Below, in pieces: positions 31,856 through 39,174 of a stretch of 39,240 nucleotides of DNA. A program made the translations under genes and the position numbers. Below the pieces are notes generated by a model that worked only from the letters and a program-made list of their open reading frames with translations, made no database searches and was not told where the DNA came from. This stretch comes from Patescibacteria group bacterium (GTDB lineage Bacteria; Patescibacteriota; Patescibacteriia; WFTA01; S139-112), in the NCBI GenBank assembly GCA_015485695.1, contig WFTB01000026.1:1-39240 (forward strand), read 5' to 3'. Numbering within the stretch: the stretch's first letter is position 1; every line of letters begins with the position of its first letter.

Positions 31856-32572
31856 TTATAAAAAACTTTGAACATATCCTTTCGGATATATCTCATACTC
31901 CTCTTCCCTGTTCGGATTGTTTATTATTTCAGTTATTTTACCGGCCACGAATTCCGGCGTTAGATAGTCCTTTCCGTTTTGCATCAGAGATTTTTTGTCT
32001 TCAATGGTCAGCGGACCGAATTCCGTAAGAATGCTACCGAGCGTAACAACGCAAAATCCTGGAAATCGATTCGTGAATTCTTTGGACAGACTGAGCGACC
32101 AACCTCTCATCGCGAATTTTGTCGCGCAATACACGCTTCTGTTTTTCATCGGAATCACTCCAGACCCGGAACCTATGTTTAACACCAGCGAATCTTCATT
32201 GCGGGACAGTTTTTCCATAAGACGTGATGTCAAAACAAAAGGAGAGGTTATGTTTATATTGAACGAATTTATCCAATCCTCATCCGACACTTCCTCGAAA
32301 GACTTATACACACCTATTCCCGCGCCGTGAATGAGAATATGAATATTTTCGATTTCGTTTTTTATTCGTTCCCCGAGTTTTTTTACATTGTCGACAACTG
32401 ACAAATCGCAATCGTAATACTTATTATCACTCCCGAACATGCTTGAAAGTTTTTTTGATTCGTCTGCTGTTCTTGAAACCATGACAAGACGGAACCCGCT
32501 CTCCGAAAGACTCTTTGCCAATGCGATTCCAATACCTCCGCTCGCTCCGGTCATTACGATGGTTTTTTTCAT
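31856..32572 (-). CDS. Short-chain dehydrogenase/reductase
   Basis: 238 aa classical SDR. Cofactor motif 'MTGASGGIGIALAKSL' (about 7-22), 'LIHGAGIG' (NNAG-like position), catalytic Ser in 'VLNIGSGSGVI' and 'YCATKFAMRG' (YxxxK). The C-terminal region 'ITEFGPLTIEDKKSLMQ...LTPEFVAGKITEIINNP' resembles 3-ketoacyl-reductase-like or general SDRs. No substrate can be assigned. It lies 21 nt upstream of the M29 peptidase on the same strand, directly downstream of tRNA-Gly. Confidence 0.9.
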   Translation of the reverse strand: MKKTIVMTGASGGIGIALAKSLSESGFRLVMVSRTADESKKLSSMFGSDNKYYDCDLSVVDNVKKLGERIKNEIENIHILIHGAGIGVYKSFEEVSDEDWINSFNINITSPFVLTSRLMEKLSRNEDSLVLNIGSGSGVIPMKNRSVYCATKFAMRGWSLSLSKEFTNRFPGFCVVTLGSILTEFGPLTIEDKKSLMQNGKDYLTPEFVAGKITEIINNPNREEEYEIYPKGYVQSFL

Positions 32573-32594
32573 ACAATCCGTTTAATCAACTTTG

Positions 32595-32666
32595 AGCGGG
32601 TGAGCGGAATCGAACCGCCGTATCAAGCTTGGGAAGCTTGTGTAATAGCCATTATACGACACCCGC
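32595..32666 (-). tRNA. tRNA-Gly(CCC)
   Basis: 72 nt on the - strand. Acceptor stem GCGGGTG/CACCCGC; the 5-bp anticodon stem CAAGC/GCTTG encloses TTCCCAA, giving anticodon CCC (codon GGG). The T-arm GGCGG-TTCGATT-CCGCT is intact. The discriminator base is U and CCA is not encoded. Confidence 0.94.
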
Positions 32667-32701
32667 TTAATTCTCAAAACCGTTTCAATAAAAACTATTG
32701 A

Positions 32702-33106
32702 TTACCGTTTTTTGTTGGCGAAAAAATAGTTAAACCATTGAACAGGATTGGAAGGCGACTTTTCAAGTCGCGTCGCGACTCCCGCGACACGCCCCTTCGT
32801 CGGACGAGCGTTTTCCGGTATGCTTACGACCGTTTCTCCAGGTTTTTTAAGTCCCAGGTTTTTGCGCGCTTCTTTTTCTATATAGTTGCTTGTCTCAAGA
32901 ATAGTAATCAATTTCGAAAGTTCCAGATTTTTGCCTTTTAACTCTTCCGTCTCCATGCGCAGTTTTTCGATTTCATTTTGGACTTCTTCCCGGCGAATGC
33001 GATCTTTGTAAAGAGAAGTTCCCAAAAAAGTAATCAACACCAAAACAATCACGGTAAACAAACGAGACGTCAATATTCGCGTTAACTTGTCATTGCCTTT
33101 TGTCAT
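32702..33106 (-). CDS. FtsB/DivIC-type septum formation initiator
   Basis: 134 aa. A short basic cytoplasmic end, one TM helix ('LFTVIVLVLITFLGTSLY', about 16-33), then a coiled coil (about 38-72). The family hallmark 'SNYIEKEARKNLGLKKPGETVV' comes just after. FtsB/DivIC bridges FtsQ and FtsL in the divisome. It is longer at the C-terminus than E. coli FtsB (103 aa), ending in an Arg/Lys-rich tail. It is the last gene of the lepA-peptide-PH run and is 17 nt from the PH-domain gene. Confidence 0.85.
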   Translation of the reverse strand: MTKGNDKLTRILTSRLFTVIVLVLITFLGTSLYKDRIRREEVQNEIEKLRMETEELKGKNLELSKLITILETSNYIEKEARKNLGLKKPGETVVSIPENARPTKGRVAGVATRLEKSPSNPVQWFNYFFANKKR

Positions 33107-33123
33107 AAAATGTCAAATGTCGA

Positions 33124-33612
33124 TTATTCCAAATCTCTGCGAACGTCGTTTATGAATCTCTGAGCTTCTTCCGGGTATTTTACTCCGTGCAATACAAATA
33201 CTATTTCACCGTCTTGAGATTGCACCCTAATCGAACCCACGTTCATAGCGGTATTGACGGGACCTTTGATTCTGTACGAAACGTCGTATATTTCATCGAG
33301 CGAAATTTCCGAAATTTCTTGATCGAACAATCCTCTCTGGTCCCAATCTATCAATCTCGTATCCGTAATTATAAAACTGTTGTATTTGGCCATGACTATC
33401 ACCCGGATTCCCAAAAAAATCCCAACAACCAAGAGAAAGCCGAATACCGAAAACCCTATTCTGCCAATCCCGAATAACGGCACCATAAAGAAAGCCGCTG
33501 AGCATATTAGCAACAGGCTGAAAAATATCGACCAAGCGAAAGCTATGGGTTGCGAGCGGATAACTTTTATTACCCGTTCGTCTTCGTTTAACAATCTATC
33601 GTAAAAGCGCAT
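33124..33612 (-). CDS. Bacterial PH (bPH2/YdbS-like) domain membrane protein
   Basis: 162 aa. It starts 'MRFYDRLLNEDERVIKVIRSQP', the typical leader of PH-domain membrane proteins, and has two helices (about 27-47 and 50-72). A beta-rich PH-like domain follows: 'YNSFIITDTRLIDWDQRGLFDQEISEISLDEIYDVSYR', then 'GSIRVQSQDGEIVFVLHGVKYPEEAQRFI'. Role unknown. It begins 4 nt after the 32-aa peptide gene and precedes the FtsB-like gene, so it may be envelope or division related. Confidence 0.85.
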   Translation of the reverse strand: MRFYDRLLNEDERVIKVIRSQPIAFAWSIFFSLLLICSAAFFMVPLFGIGRIGFSVFGFLLVVGIFLGIRVIVMAKYNSFIITDTRLIDWDQRGLFDQEISEISLDEIYDVSYRIKGPVNTAMNVGSIRVQSQDGEIVFVLHGVKYPEEAQRFINDVRRDLE

Positions 33613-33616
33613 GGTA

Positions 33617-33715
33617 TCAAATCGAAAACGGAGTTACAAATGTCATCGCGATAAAACTTATTATTATGATAGTCGACAAGATTGTCCAAACTATTTTGGC
33701 GGTTTTTCGTTTCAT
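33617..33715 (-). CDS. 32-aa single-TM membrane peptide (below ORF-track cut-off)
   Basis: ATG at 33715 to TGA at 33617 translates as MKRKTAKIVWTILSTIIIIS followed by FIAMTFVTPFSI. A basic N-terminus is followed by one hydrophobic helix. It lies between lepA (43 nt upstream) and the PH-domain gene (4 nt downstream) on the same strand. The gene-like spacing and clean membrane-peptide pattern argue that it is real. No family recognised. Confidence 0.6.
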   Translation of the reverse strand: MKRKTAKIVWTILSTIIIISFIAMTFVTPFSI

Positions 33716-33758
33716 GTGCGTAAGGATTTAAGGTTATGATTAAATTTCAAATTTACGA

Positions 33759-35564
33759 TTATCGTTTAAGCAAGTCTATGTATACATTACTTGGAATCTC
33801 CACCTTCCCCTGCCCCATCATTTTCTTTTTCCCTTTTTTTTGTTTTTCGAGGAGTTTTCGCTTTCTCGTGACATCTCCTCCGTAAAGTTTTGCCGTTACG
33901 TCTTTTCGATACGCGGATATTCTGTCGCCCGCTATTATTTTACCGCCAAGCGCGGCTTGCAGTTTTATGACGAACATTTGTCTTGGCAATATTTCCTTTA
34001 GCTTGCTCACTATTTCCTTTCCTATGGATCTGGCATCCGGCTCGTAAACCAATTGCGAGAGCGCTTCTTCCTTTTCTTCGGCTATCAATATGTCCAGCCT
34101 TACGATTTTGCTTTCCCGCCATTCTTTGAATTCCCACGCCAGTGACGCGTATCCTTGGGATACTCCTTTTAATTTATCATAAAAATCGGTCAAAATCGAG
34201 GATAACGGGATAAAATAATTTAAAACCGCTCTTGTTTGGTCGAGGTATTCCGTGCTTTTGTATTCTCCTCTTCTTTCCTGTGCAAGTTGCATTATATTTC
34301 CGATATATTCGGACGGAGTTACTATTTCCAAAGAAACCCAAGGCTCTTTTGTATTGGCAATCGTCGTCACGTCCGGATATTCCTGCGGTCTTCTGACCGA
34401 TAAGGAAGTCCCGTCCGATTTTTCGACTTTATATTCAACCGACGGTGTGGTCACTATGACTTCAAGGCCGTACTCTCTCGTAATACGCTCTTTTATTATA
34501 TCCAAATGCAAAAGTCCCAGAAAGCCCGCGCGAAAGCCCGGTCCGAGAGCATCTGATCGCTCGGGTTCGAAACTGAAAGAAGCGTCGTTCAGGTGTATTT
34601 TTTCAACCGCGTCCCTAAGCTCAACGTGTTGCTCGGTTTTTTGCGGATATATCCCCGCAAAAACCATCGGACGCACTTCTTGATATCCGGGTAATTCCAA
34701 TGACTCTTTATTGACTTTGTCCTTTTCCAAGATAATCGTATCTCCAACACGAACCGAGTGTAAATCCTTTATGCTGGTAATTACATATCCAATCTCCCCC
34801 GCGCTCAAGGCATCCGTCTTCGCCCTTTTGGGGGTAAACATGCCCACCTCTATGACCTCTGTCGTCTGCCCAGTGCCTATCATGTGAATTTTATCTCCTT
34901 TTTGTATGGACCCGTTAAGAACACGAACATACGCGACCACCCCTTGAAAACTGTCATAGAGGGAGTCGAATATCATAACTTGCAATGGCTCGCTTTCCGA
35001 CCCCTTTGGATGCGGAAGTTTGTTTATAATCGCAGGCACGACGGACTCCACTCCTTCTCCCGTTTTGGCGGATATTTTCAATATCTCTTCCGTGTTTTCG
35101 GAATCTCCGTAAAGCAAAGTTCTGATTTCTTCTTCCACCTTCGGAACATCCGCGGCGGGCATGTCTATCTTGTTTATTATAGGCACTATTTCAAGGTTCT
35201 GCTCAATTGCAAAATGCAAATTCGCCAAAGTCTGAGCCTGTACTCCCTGAGCGGCGTCGACAACAAGCAAAGCTCCCTCAACGGCCGCCAGTGACCTTGA
35301 CACTTCATAGGCGAAATCAACGTGTCCGGGAGTGTCTATCAAGTTTAACTGGTATTTTTGACCGGATAAATCGTACTTCATTCGAACCGGTTGCATTTTG
35401 ATTGTGATACCCCTTTCTTGTTCAAGCTCCATGGAATCCAGCAATTGGGCGTGCATTTTCCTCTTATCAACAGTATCGGTTAATTCCAAAAGCCTGTCGG
35501 CCAGGGTGCTTTTCCCGTGATCGATGTGCGCTATAATGCAAAAATTTCTGATATTCTCAATCAT
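33759..35564 (-). CDS. lepA: Elongation factor 4 (LepA), back-translocating GTPase
   Basis: 601 aa, full length. G-domain motifs: G1 'AHIDHGKSTL', G3 'DTPGHVDF', G4 'NKIDMP'; also 'ERGITIKMQPV' (switch I). EF-G-like domains II, III and V follow, and the LepA-specific C-terminal domain ends with 'AYRKDVTAKLYGGDVTRKRKLLEKQKKGKKKMMGQGKVEIP', the family's basic signature. It rescues stalled or mis-translocated ribosomes. It has its own promoter and a short hairpin leader, and heads a run with the 32-aa peptide, PH-domain and FtsB-like genes. Confidence 0.97.
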   Translation of the reverse strand: MIENIRNFCIIAHIDHGKSTLADRLLELTDTVDKRKMHAQLLDSMELEQERGITIKMQPVRMKYDLSGQKYQLNLIDTPGHVDFAYEVSRSLAAVEGALLVVDAAQGVQAQTLANLHFAIEQNLEIVPIINKIDMPAADVPKVEEEIRTLLYGDSENTEEILKISAKTGEGVESVVPAIINKLPHPKGSESEPLQVMIFDSLYDSFQGVVAYVRVLNGSIQKGDKIHMIGTGQTTEVIEVGMFTPKRAKTDALSAGEIGYVITSIKDLHSVRVGDTIILEKDKVNKESLELPGYQEVRPMVFAGIYPQKTEQHVELRDAVEKIHLNDASFSFEPERSDALGPGFRAGFLGLLHLDIIKERITREYGLEVIVTTPSVEYKVEKSDGTSLSVRRPQEYPDVTTIANTKEPWVSLEIVTPSEYIGNIMQLAQERRGEYKSTEYLDQTRAVLNYFIPLSSILTDFYDKLKGVSQGYASLAWEFKEWRESKIVRLDILIAEEKEEALSQLVYEPDARSIGKEIVSKLKEILPRQMFVIKLQAALGGKIIAGDRISAYRKDVTAKLYGGDVTRKRKLLEKQKKGKKKMMGQGKVEIPSNVYIDLLKR

Positions 35565-35612
35565 AGACTACAAATCTCCCTCATTAGCGAGAAGGAGAGA
35601 TACCTGTCGTAC

Positions 35613-35641
35613 ATAATACGAAAATCAAAGGTCGCAGTCAA
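35613..35641 (-). promoter_or_regulatory. Predicted lepA promoter
   Basis: On the - strand, TTGACT (35641-35636), 17-bp spacer, TATTAT (35618-35613). Predicted start near 35606 gives a leader of about 42 nt. That leader can fold: ATCTC(T)CC.../...GGGAGAT arms lie within it, just before the ATG. Confidence 0.6.
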
Positions 35642-35702
35642 TCGACCGCTCTTATTGGAGCGTCGTATGATTATCGTGCTTTCAAACATCCGAAACGTAT
35701 TC

Positions 35703-35725
35703 AAAATCTCGGTTCCTAACCGAGA
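35703..35725 (-). terminator. Rho-independent terminator after murG
   Basis: On the - strand, TCTCGGTT-AGG-AACCGAGA forms an 8-bp perfect stem with a 3-nt loop, followed by TTTT. Confidence 0.78.
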
Positions 35726-35734
35726 AGCTTCCAA

Positions 35735-36826
35735 TCAGTTCATTATCGATAGCACGATATCGGATATTCTTTCCGCCGAGTTATTTGGCATTATCCGAGA
35801 TATGTTTTGAGAAAGTTTCTTCCTTTTCTCTTCGTCATTTATCAGTGTTTTTATTTCCTCGATAAACCTTTCGCATTCTTCGTCTTTGATTTTTCGATTA
35901 AAGTTTAGGACTATCGCCGAACCTTTGTCTTGATAGTAAATCGCGTTTTTCTCTTGATGAGTGTTCGGCATCGGTATAATCACGCACGGTTTTTTCAGTA
36001 CGGACAATTCCGAAAGAGAAGACATTCCGGCGCGCGTGACAACAATATCCGAAACCGCGTAAGCGTCTGACATATTGTGGCTTAAAAACTCAAACATCTT
36101 ATACGCTGGATTCGAATCGCTTTTGGAATTCAGATTCCCATTAGAGCGACCTCCGGTTATGTGAATAATTTTGCAGAATTTCGTTATTTTATCCAAGGTC
36201 CTTGAGATTAATTCGTTTATCTGCTCGGATCCGGTTCCGCCTCCCATCACAAGAACCGTGGGTAAATCCGTTTTCATGTCGAATACGTCCAATCCGGATT
36301 CGGACGGCTTTAGGATATCTTTTCTGACCGGATTGCCGGTTGCAACGGATTTTTCGCCGAAATGTTTTTTTTGCGATTCGAACGTGAGTGTTATCGCTTT
36401 CGCGAAAGGTTTCATCAGCTTGTTCGAAAGAGACGGAACGATGTCTTGCTGATGAATAAGCGATGGTATGCGCAAAACCCACCCTGCGATAACAATCGGA
36501 ACGGACACCGAAGCTCCCGCGGACAATATTATCGAAGGTCTGTTAAACAACAAATAAACAATCGCTCTTAAAAAGGCGTAAACGAATACAACGGGCTCGA
36601 TTACGGTGCGCCACGAAAAATAACGACGAAGTTTCACGGACGGGAAAGCCGTAAAAGGTATGTCGTACTTTTCAATCATTGCTTTTTCCGGTCCACCGTT
36701 CGTGCCTATCCACGCGAACTTGATATTTTCATCGTTTTTCAGAGACTCGTATACGGCGATAAGAGGCGATGTCGGACCTCCGGTTCCCCCACTTGTCATT
36801 AGAACCGTTTTTTTATCAGTAGCCAT
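35735..36826 (-). CDS. murG: UDP-GlcNAc transferase MurG (GT28)
   Basis: 363 aa, normal length. N-domain G-loop 'TSGGTGGPTSPLIAVYESL', 'FAWIGTNGGPEKAMIEKYDIPFTAFP' and 'LSAGASVSVPIVIAGWVLRIPSLIHQQDIVPSLSNKLMKPFAKAITLTF'. C-domain 'VLVMGGGTGSEQINELI', 'VTRAGMSSLSELSVLKKPCVIIPMPNTHQEKNAIYY' and a C-terminal helix. MurG adds GlcNAc to lipid I, forming lipid II. The first G-loop normally reads GGTGGH; here the His is Pro (P18). The rest of the fold is intact. The gene starts 15 nt after ftsW stops, so the two form an ftsW-murG pair as in dcw clusters. Confidence 0.9.
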   Translation of the reverse strand: MATDKKTVLMTSGGTGGPTSPLIAVYESLKNDENIKFAWIGTNGGPEKAMIEKYDIPFTAFPSVKLRRYFSWRTVIEPVVFVYAFLRAIVYLLFNRPSIILSAGASVSVPIVIAGWVLRIPSLIHQQDIVPSLSNKLMKPFAKAITLTFESQKKHFGEKSVATGNPVRKDILKPSESGLDVFDMKTDLPTVLVMGGGTGSEQINELISRTLDKITKFCKIIHITGGRSNGNLNSKSDSNPAYKMFEFLSHNMSDAYAVSDIVVTRAGMSSLSELSVLKKPCVIIPMPNTHQEKNAIYYQDKGSAIVLNFNRKIKDEECERFIEEIKTLINDEEKRKKLSQNISRIMPNNSAERISDIVLSIMN

Positions 36827-36841
36827 AAAATGCGAAGTGAT

Positions 36842-37996
36842 TTATCTTGATTTGACGGGTTTTTTCCAACGCCTAGCGGAGCTTTTCTTGATTATGTGCC
36901 CAGTTTGCCTTGATATATTAATCAAAATACCGAAAGCGGCAAGTGTTGTCATCAAAGCGGTTCCTCCGTGCGATATGAACGGCAAAGGTATTCCGGTCAG
37001 GGGTAACAGTCCTATTATCGCTCCCATGTTCACAAACGCTTGCCAACCTATCCACCCGACGATACCGGTTGCGACGATTCTGCCATACATGTCCGGAGCG
37101 TATCTGGCGATACGCAACCCTCGCATCACGAAATAAACAAACGCGATTACGATAATCGTGGATACGAAAAACCCGAGCTCTTCCGCCGCTATGGCGAATA
37201 TCGAATCTCCCGCGACTTCCGGTAAGTATGCGAATTTTTGCCTGGAATATCCAAGACCGAGCCCGAACAAACCGCCGGAACCGACGGCCAAAATAGATTG
37301 CCTCAGTTGATATCCTATGCCTTGGACATCGGTATCCGGTTGCAAGAACACCGTAAGTCGAGCCATTCTGTAAGGCGCCGCTTTTATCAGAGCCACAAAC
37401 CCTGCTATCCCAAGAGCTCCTATCGAGGCAAGATGCGCGATCGGCGCCCCCGCAGCGAAATACGCAATGAGAGATATCGCGACTATGACGGTAAGTGTGC
37501 CTATGTCCGGTTGAAGTATTATAAGTCCTGCTATCACCGTCAAAATAACGGTGAACGGAACCAAACCGACCATCATATCCGATATTCCTTGCGAACGTTT
37601 TTCCAGCCACCCCGCCAAATACAGCAAAAAAGTAAGTTTAACTATCTCGGACGGCTGAAGAGAAAATCCGCCGATTATTATCCAACTCCTGCTCCCTCCA
37701 AGCTCCTGCCCTATTCCGGGGACAAACACGGCGACAAGCAACAATATGGACAGTAAAAGCAATGAAAAAGAATATTTTTTCCATACTTGATAATCAATTC
37801 TATACAAAACAAAAAAAGCGACAATACCCGGCAACAGCCCAAACAAGACTTGTCGTTTTAGATAATAGAAAGTGTCGCCGAATTTTTGGAATCCCAGAAC
37901 GGAAGACGCGGATGAAAGTATTATAAGACCGGCCACGACAAGAAATATCGTGACTCCGATAAGTTGATAATCCGGAGCGTGAAGTTTTCGTTTCAT
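36842..37996 (-). CDS. ftsW: FtsW/RodA/SpoVE (SEDS) peptidoglycan polymerase
   Basis: 384 aa from the internal ATG at 37996 (MKRKLHAPDYQLIGVT). The track's 38023 start adds nine unlikely residues including two cysteines. About ten TM helices, with SEDS signatures 'GSRSWIIIGGFSLQPSEIVKLTFLLYLAGWL', 'LQPDIGTLTVIV', 'GYQLRQSILAVGSGGLFGLGLGYSRQKFAYLPEVAGDSIFAIAAEELGF' and 'GIPLPFISHGGTALMTTLAAFGILINISRQ'. The last two cover the catalytic Asp loop and the FISHGG motif. FtsW polymerises lipid II at the septum. A TATACT -10 lies 7 nt upstream of the chosen ATG. Confidence 0.94.
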   Translation of the reverse strand: MKRKLHAPDYQLIGVTIFLVVAGLIILSSASSVLGFQKFGDTFYYLKRQVLFGLLPGIVAFFVLYRIDYQVWKKYSFSLLLLSILLLVAVFVPGIGQELGGSRSWIIIGGFSLQPSEIVKLTFLLYLAGWLEKRSQGISDMMVGLVPFTVILTVIAGLIILQPDIGTLTVIVAISLIAYFAAGAPIAHLASIGALGIAGFVALIKAAPYRMARLTVFLQPDTDVQGIGYQLRQSILAVGSGGLFGLGLGYSRQKFAYLPEVAGDSIFAIAAEELGFFVSTIIVIAFVYFVMRGLRIARYAPDMYGRIVATGIVGWIGWQAFVNMGAIIGLLPLTGIPLPFISHGGTALMTTLAAFGILINISRQTGHIIKKSSARRWKKPVKSR

Positions 37997-38002
37997 GCCA
38001 AA

Positions 38003-38008
38003 AGTATA
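38003..38008 (-). promoter_or_regulatory. -10 element (TATACT) for ftsW-murG, implying a leaderless start
   Basis: On the - strand TATACT ends 6 nt before the ATG at 37996. A start about 7 nt downstream falls on the ATG itself. The -35 at 17 bp (TTTTAT) is weak. Confidence 0.42.
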
Positions 38009-38065
38009 GCAGATATGGCACAAATATAAAAAACCACATTAAGTGGCGATGTTTGTGTAGAAGAA

Positions 38066-38572
38066 TTAATCCTCGACAGGAAACAAAGATTCGTTGATTT
38101 TATTTTTTACTTCTTCAAAATCCACGTCTTTCCGGTGTTCGATGCGAAGACTTTTTATTCCTGCTGACTCCAATACTTTGTTTACAAATTCATCTCTTCT
38201 CTTTCTGTCACTTCTGCCGTGAGTTTTTCCGTTGTACTCAATCGCGATAACGGGCTTCAGGTATTGTTCTTCGAATACTACAAAATCTATCGTCTTTCTG
38301 TTTATTTTGTTTTGATAAGTCCAAAACTCTTTTCTGGATGAATTTGTTTTTACGATATTACTCAATACAATTTGCGGAAACACAACATATCCGGATGGAA
38401 TGACTTGTTGCAAACCCTCAAAAAACTTTCTTTCAGGAATATTCAGCAAAAAATTCTTTCTTTTAAATGGCAAAACATTCTTTTCTCGTTGTTCGGAAAC
38501 AAAAATCCCTACCTTGAAAAAATAAAACAAAATTCCTAGAGTTATTACAATTATTGTCAATAAAAATTCCAT
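38066..38572 (-). CDS. DUF2726-family protein with N-terminal membrane helix
   Basis: 168 aa. One TM helix (about 3-20, 'FLLTIIVITLGILFYFFKV') is followed by a soluble domain. It shows the DUF2726 pattern: 'LLNIPERKFFEGLQQVIPSGYVVFPQIVLSNIV', then 'KTIDFVVFEEQYLKPVIAIEYNGKTH', 'RRDEFVNKVLESAGIKSLRIEH'. This family is thought to have a PD-(D/E)xK nuclease-like fold; D, E and K of 'IDFVV...AIEYNGK' would be the catalytic set. The biological role is not established. It lies upstream of ftsW with its own 3' end. Confidence 0.8.
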   Translation of the reverse strand: MEFLLTIIVITLGILFYFFKVGIFVSEQREKNVLPFKRKNFLLNIPERKFFEGLQQVIPSGYVVFPQIVLSNIVKTNSSRKEFWTYQNKINRKTIDFVVFEEQYLKPVIAIEYNGKTHGRSDRKRRDEFVNKVLESAGIKSLRIEHRKDVDFEEVKNKINESLFPVED

Positions 38573-39051
38573 ACATCGTATAAATTAACCAGGCGTTCAC
38601 AGTCTCGTTTTTGCAACATTATTCTCATAATACATACAAAATACAGAAATTGGAAACAAGCGAGGTTGATCATGAGTTTGAGTTTTCGCCAACAAAACAC
38701 TTCAACGCCCCAATATCCAAGGAGTTTGATTGTTCTCTTTGGGAATATATCCATTTGCGGTCATTGCCATGTATAAACTTTAATATATTGAGCACAATAT
38801 TAATTTTCATGAATACCTCGAAAACTCTTAAACGCCAGCGAACTTTTGAAATTGATTTTGCCAAACCTCATCCACAAAAGCAATTTGTGTTAACTCCATA
38901 CTCCGCTCACACTCCGCAAGCACCTCGCACTGACCGCTCACAAAGCTCGCGATACCTTCTCGGTGTTGCTTCCTGTTCGCTCTATGGCTTCGTTCACGGC
39001 TTATGGTAACTCAAAAAAACGGCATCTTGTATACTCGACCGGGCTTTGCCA
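38573..39051. other. 480-bp intergenic region between DUF2726 gene and tRNA-Gln
   Basis: The track offers a 132-aa + ORF and two - ORFs here, none convincing. The left part is AT-rich. The right part (about 38830-39010) is more GC-rich, open on both strands, and contains a 9-bp direct repeat CCGCTCACA (38903-38911 and 38934-38942). On the - strand it holds a 23-aa frame MELTQIAFVDEVWQNQFQKF plus AGV (38828-38899). It may be an intergenic repeat or a decayed gene. Confidence 0.5.
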
Positions 39052-39086
39052 ATAAAAACCCGGTACGAATCGTACCGGGTTTTTAT
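39052..39086. terminator. Strong bidirectional terminator next to tRNA-Gln
   Basis: ATAAAAACCCGGTACG (39052-39067) pairs perfectly over 16 bp with CGTACCGGGTTTTTAT (39071-39086) around an AAT loop. The A/T arms give T-runs on both strands. It ends the tRNA-Gln transcript on the - strand. Confidence 0.85.
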
Positions 39087-39093
39087 CAAATTG

Positions 39094-39164
39094 TTCGGGG
39101 ACAGGGATTCGAACCCCAATTTTCAGGACCAAAACCTGACGTCCTGCCGTTAGACGATCCCCGA
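39094..39164 (-). tRNA. tRNA-Gln(UUG)
   Basis: 71 nt. Acceptor TCGGGGA/TCCCCGA, anticodon stem TCAGG/CCTGA with loop TTTTGGT giving anticodon TTG (UUG). The T-arm GGGGTTCGAATCCC is intact. The discriminator is A and CCA is not encoded. A strong terminator follows. Confidence 0.95.
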
Positions 39165-39174
39165 CTGTCGTGGT

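Noticed and set aside
36918-37610. 230-aa - ORF overlapping ftsW in another frame
   Set aside because: Rich in Arg, Ser, Gly and Asp from reading a membrane-protein gene out of frame; ftsW is unambiguous.
38611-39009. 132-aa + ORF in the DUF2726/tRNA-Gln gap
   Set aside because: No start signal, composition changes midway and no fold pattern; treated as intergenic sequence instead.
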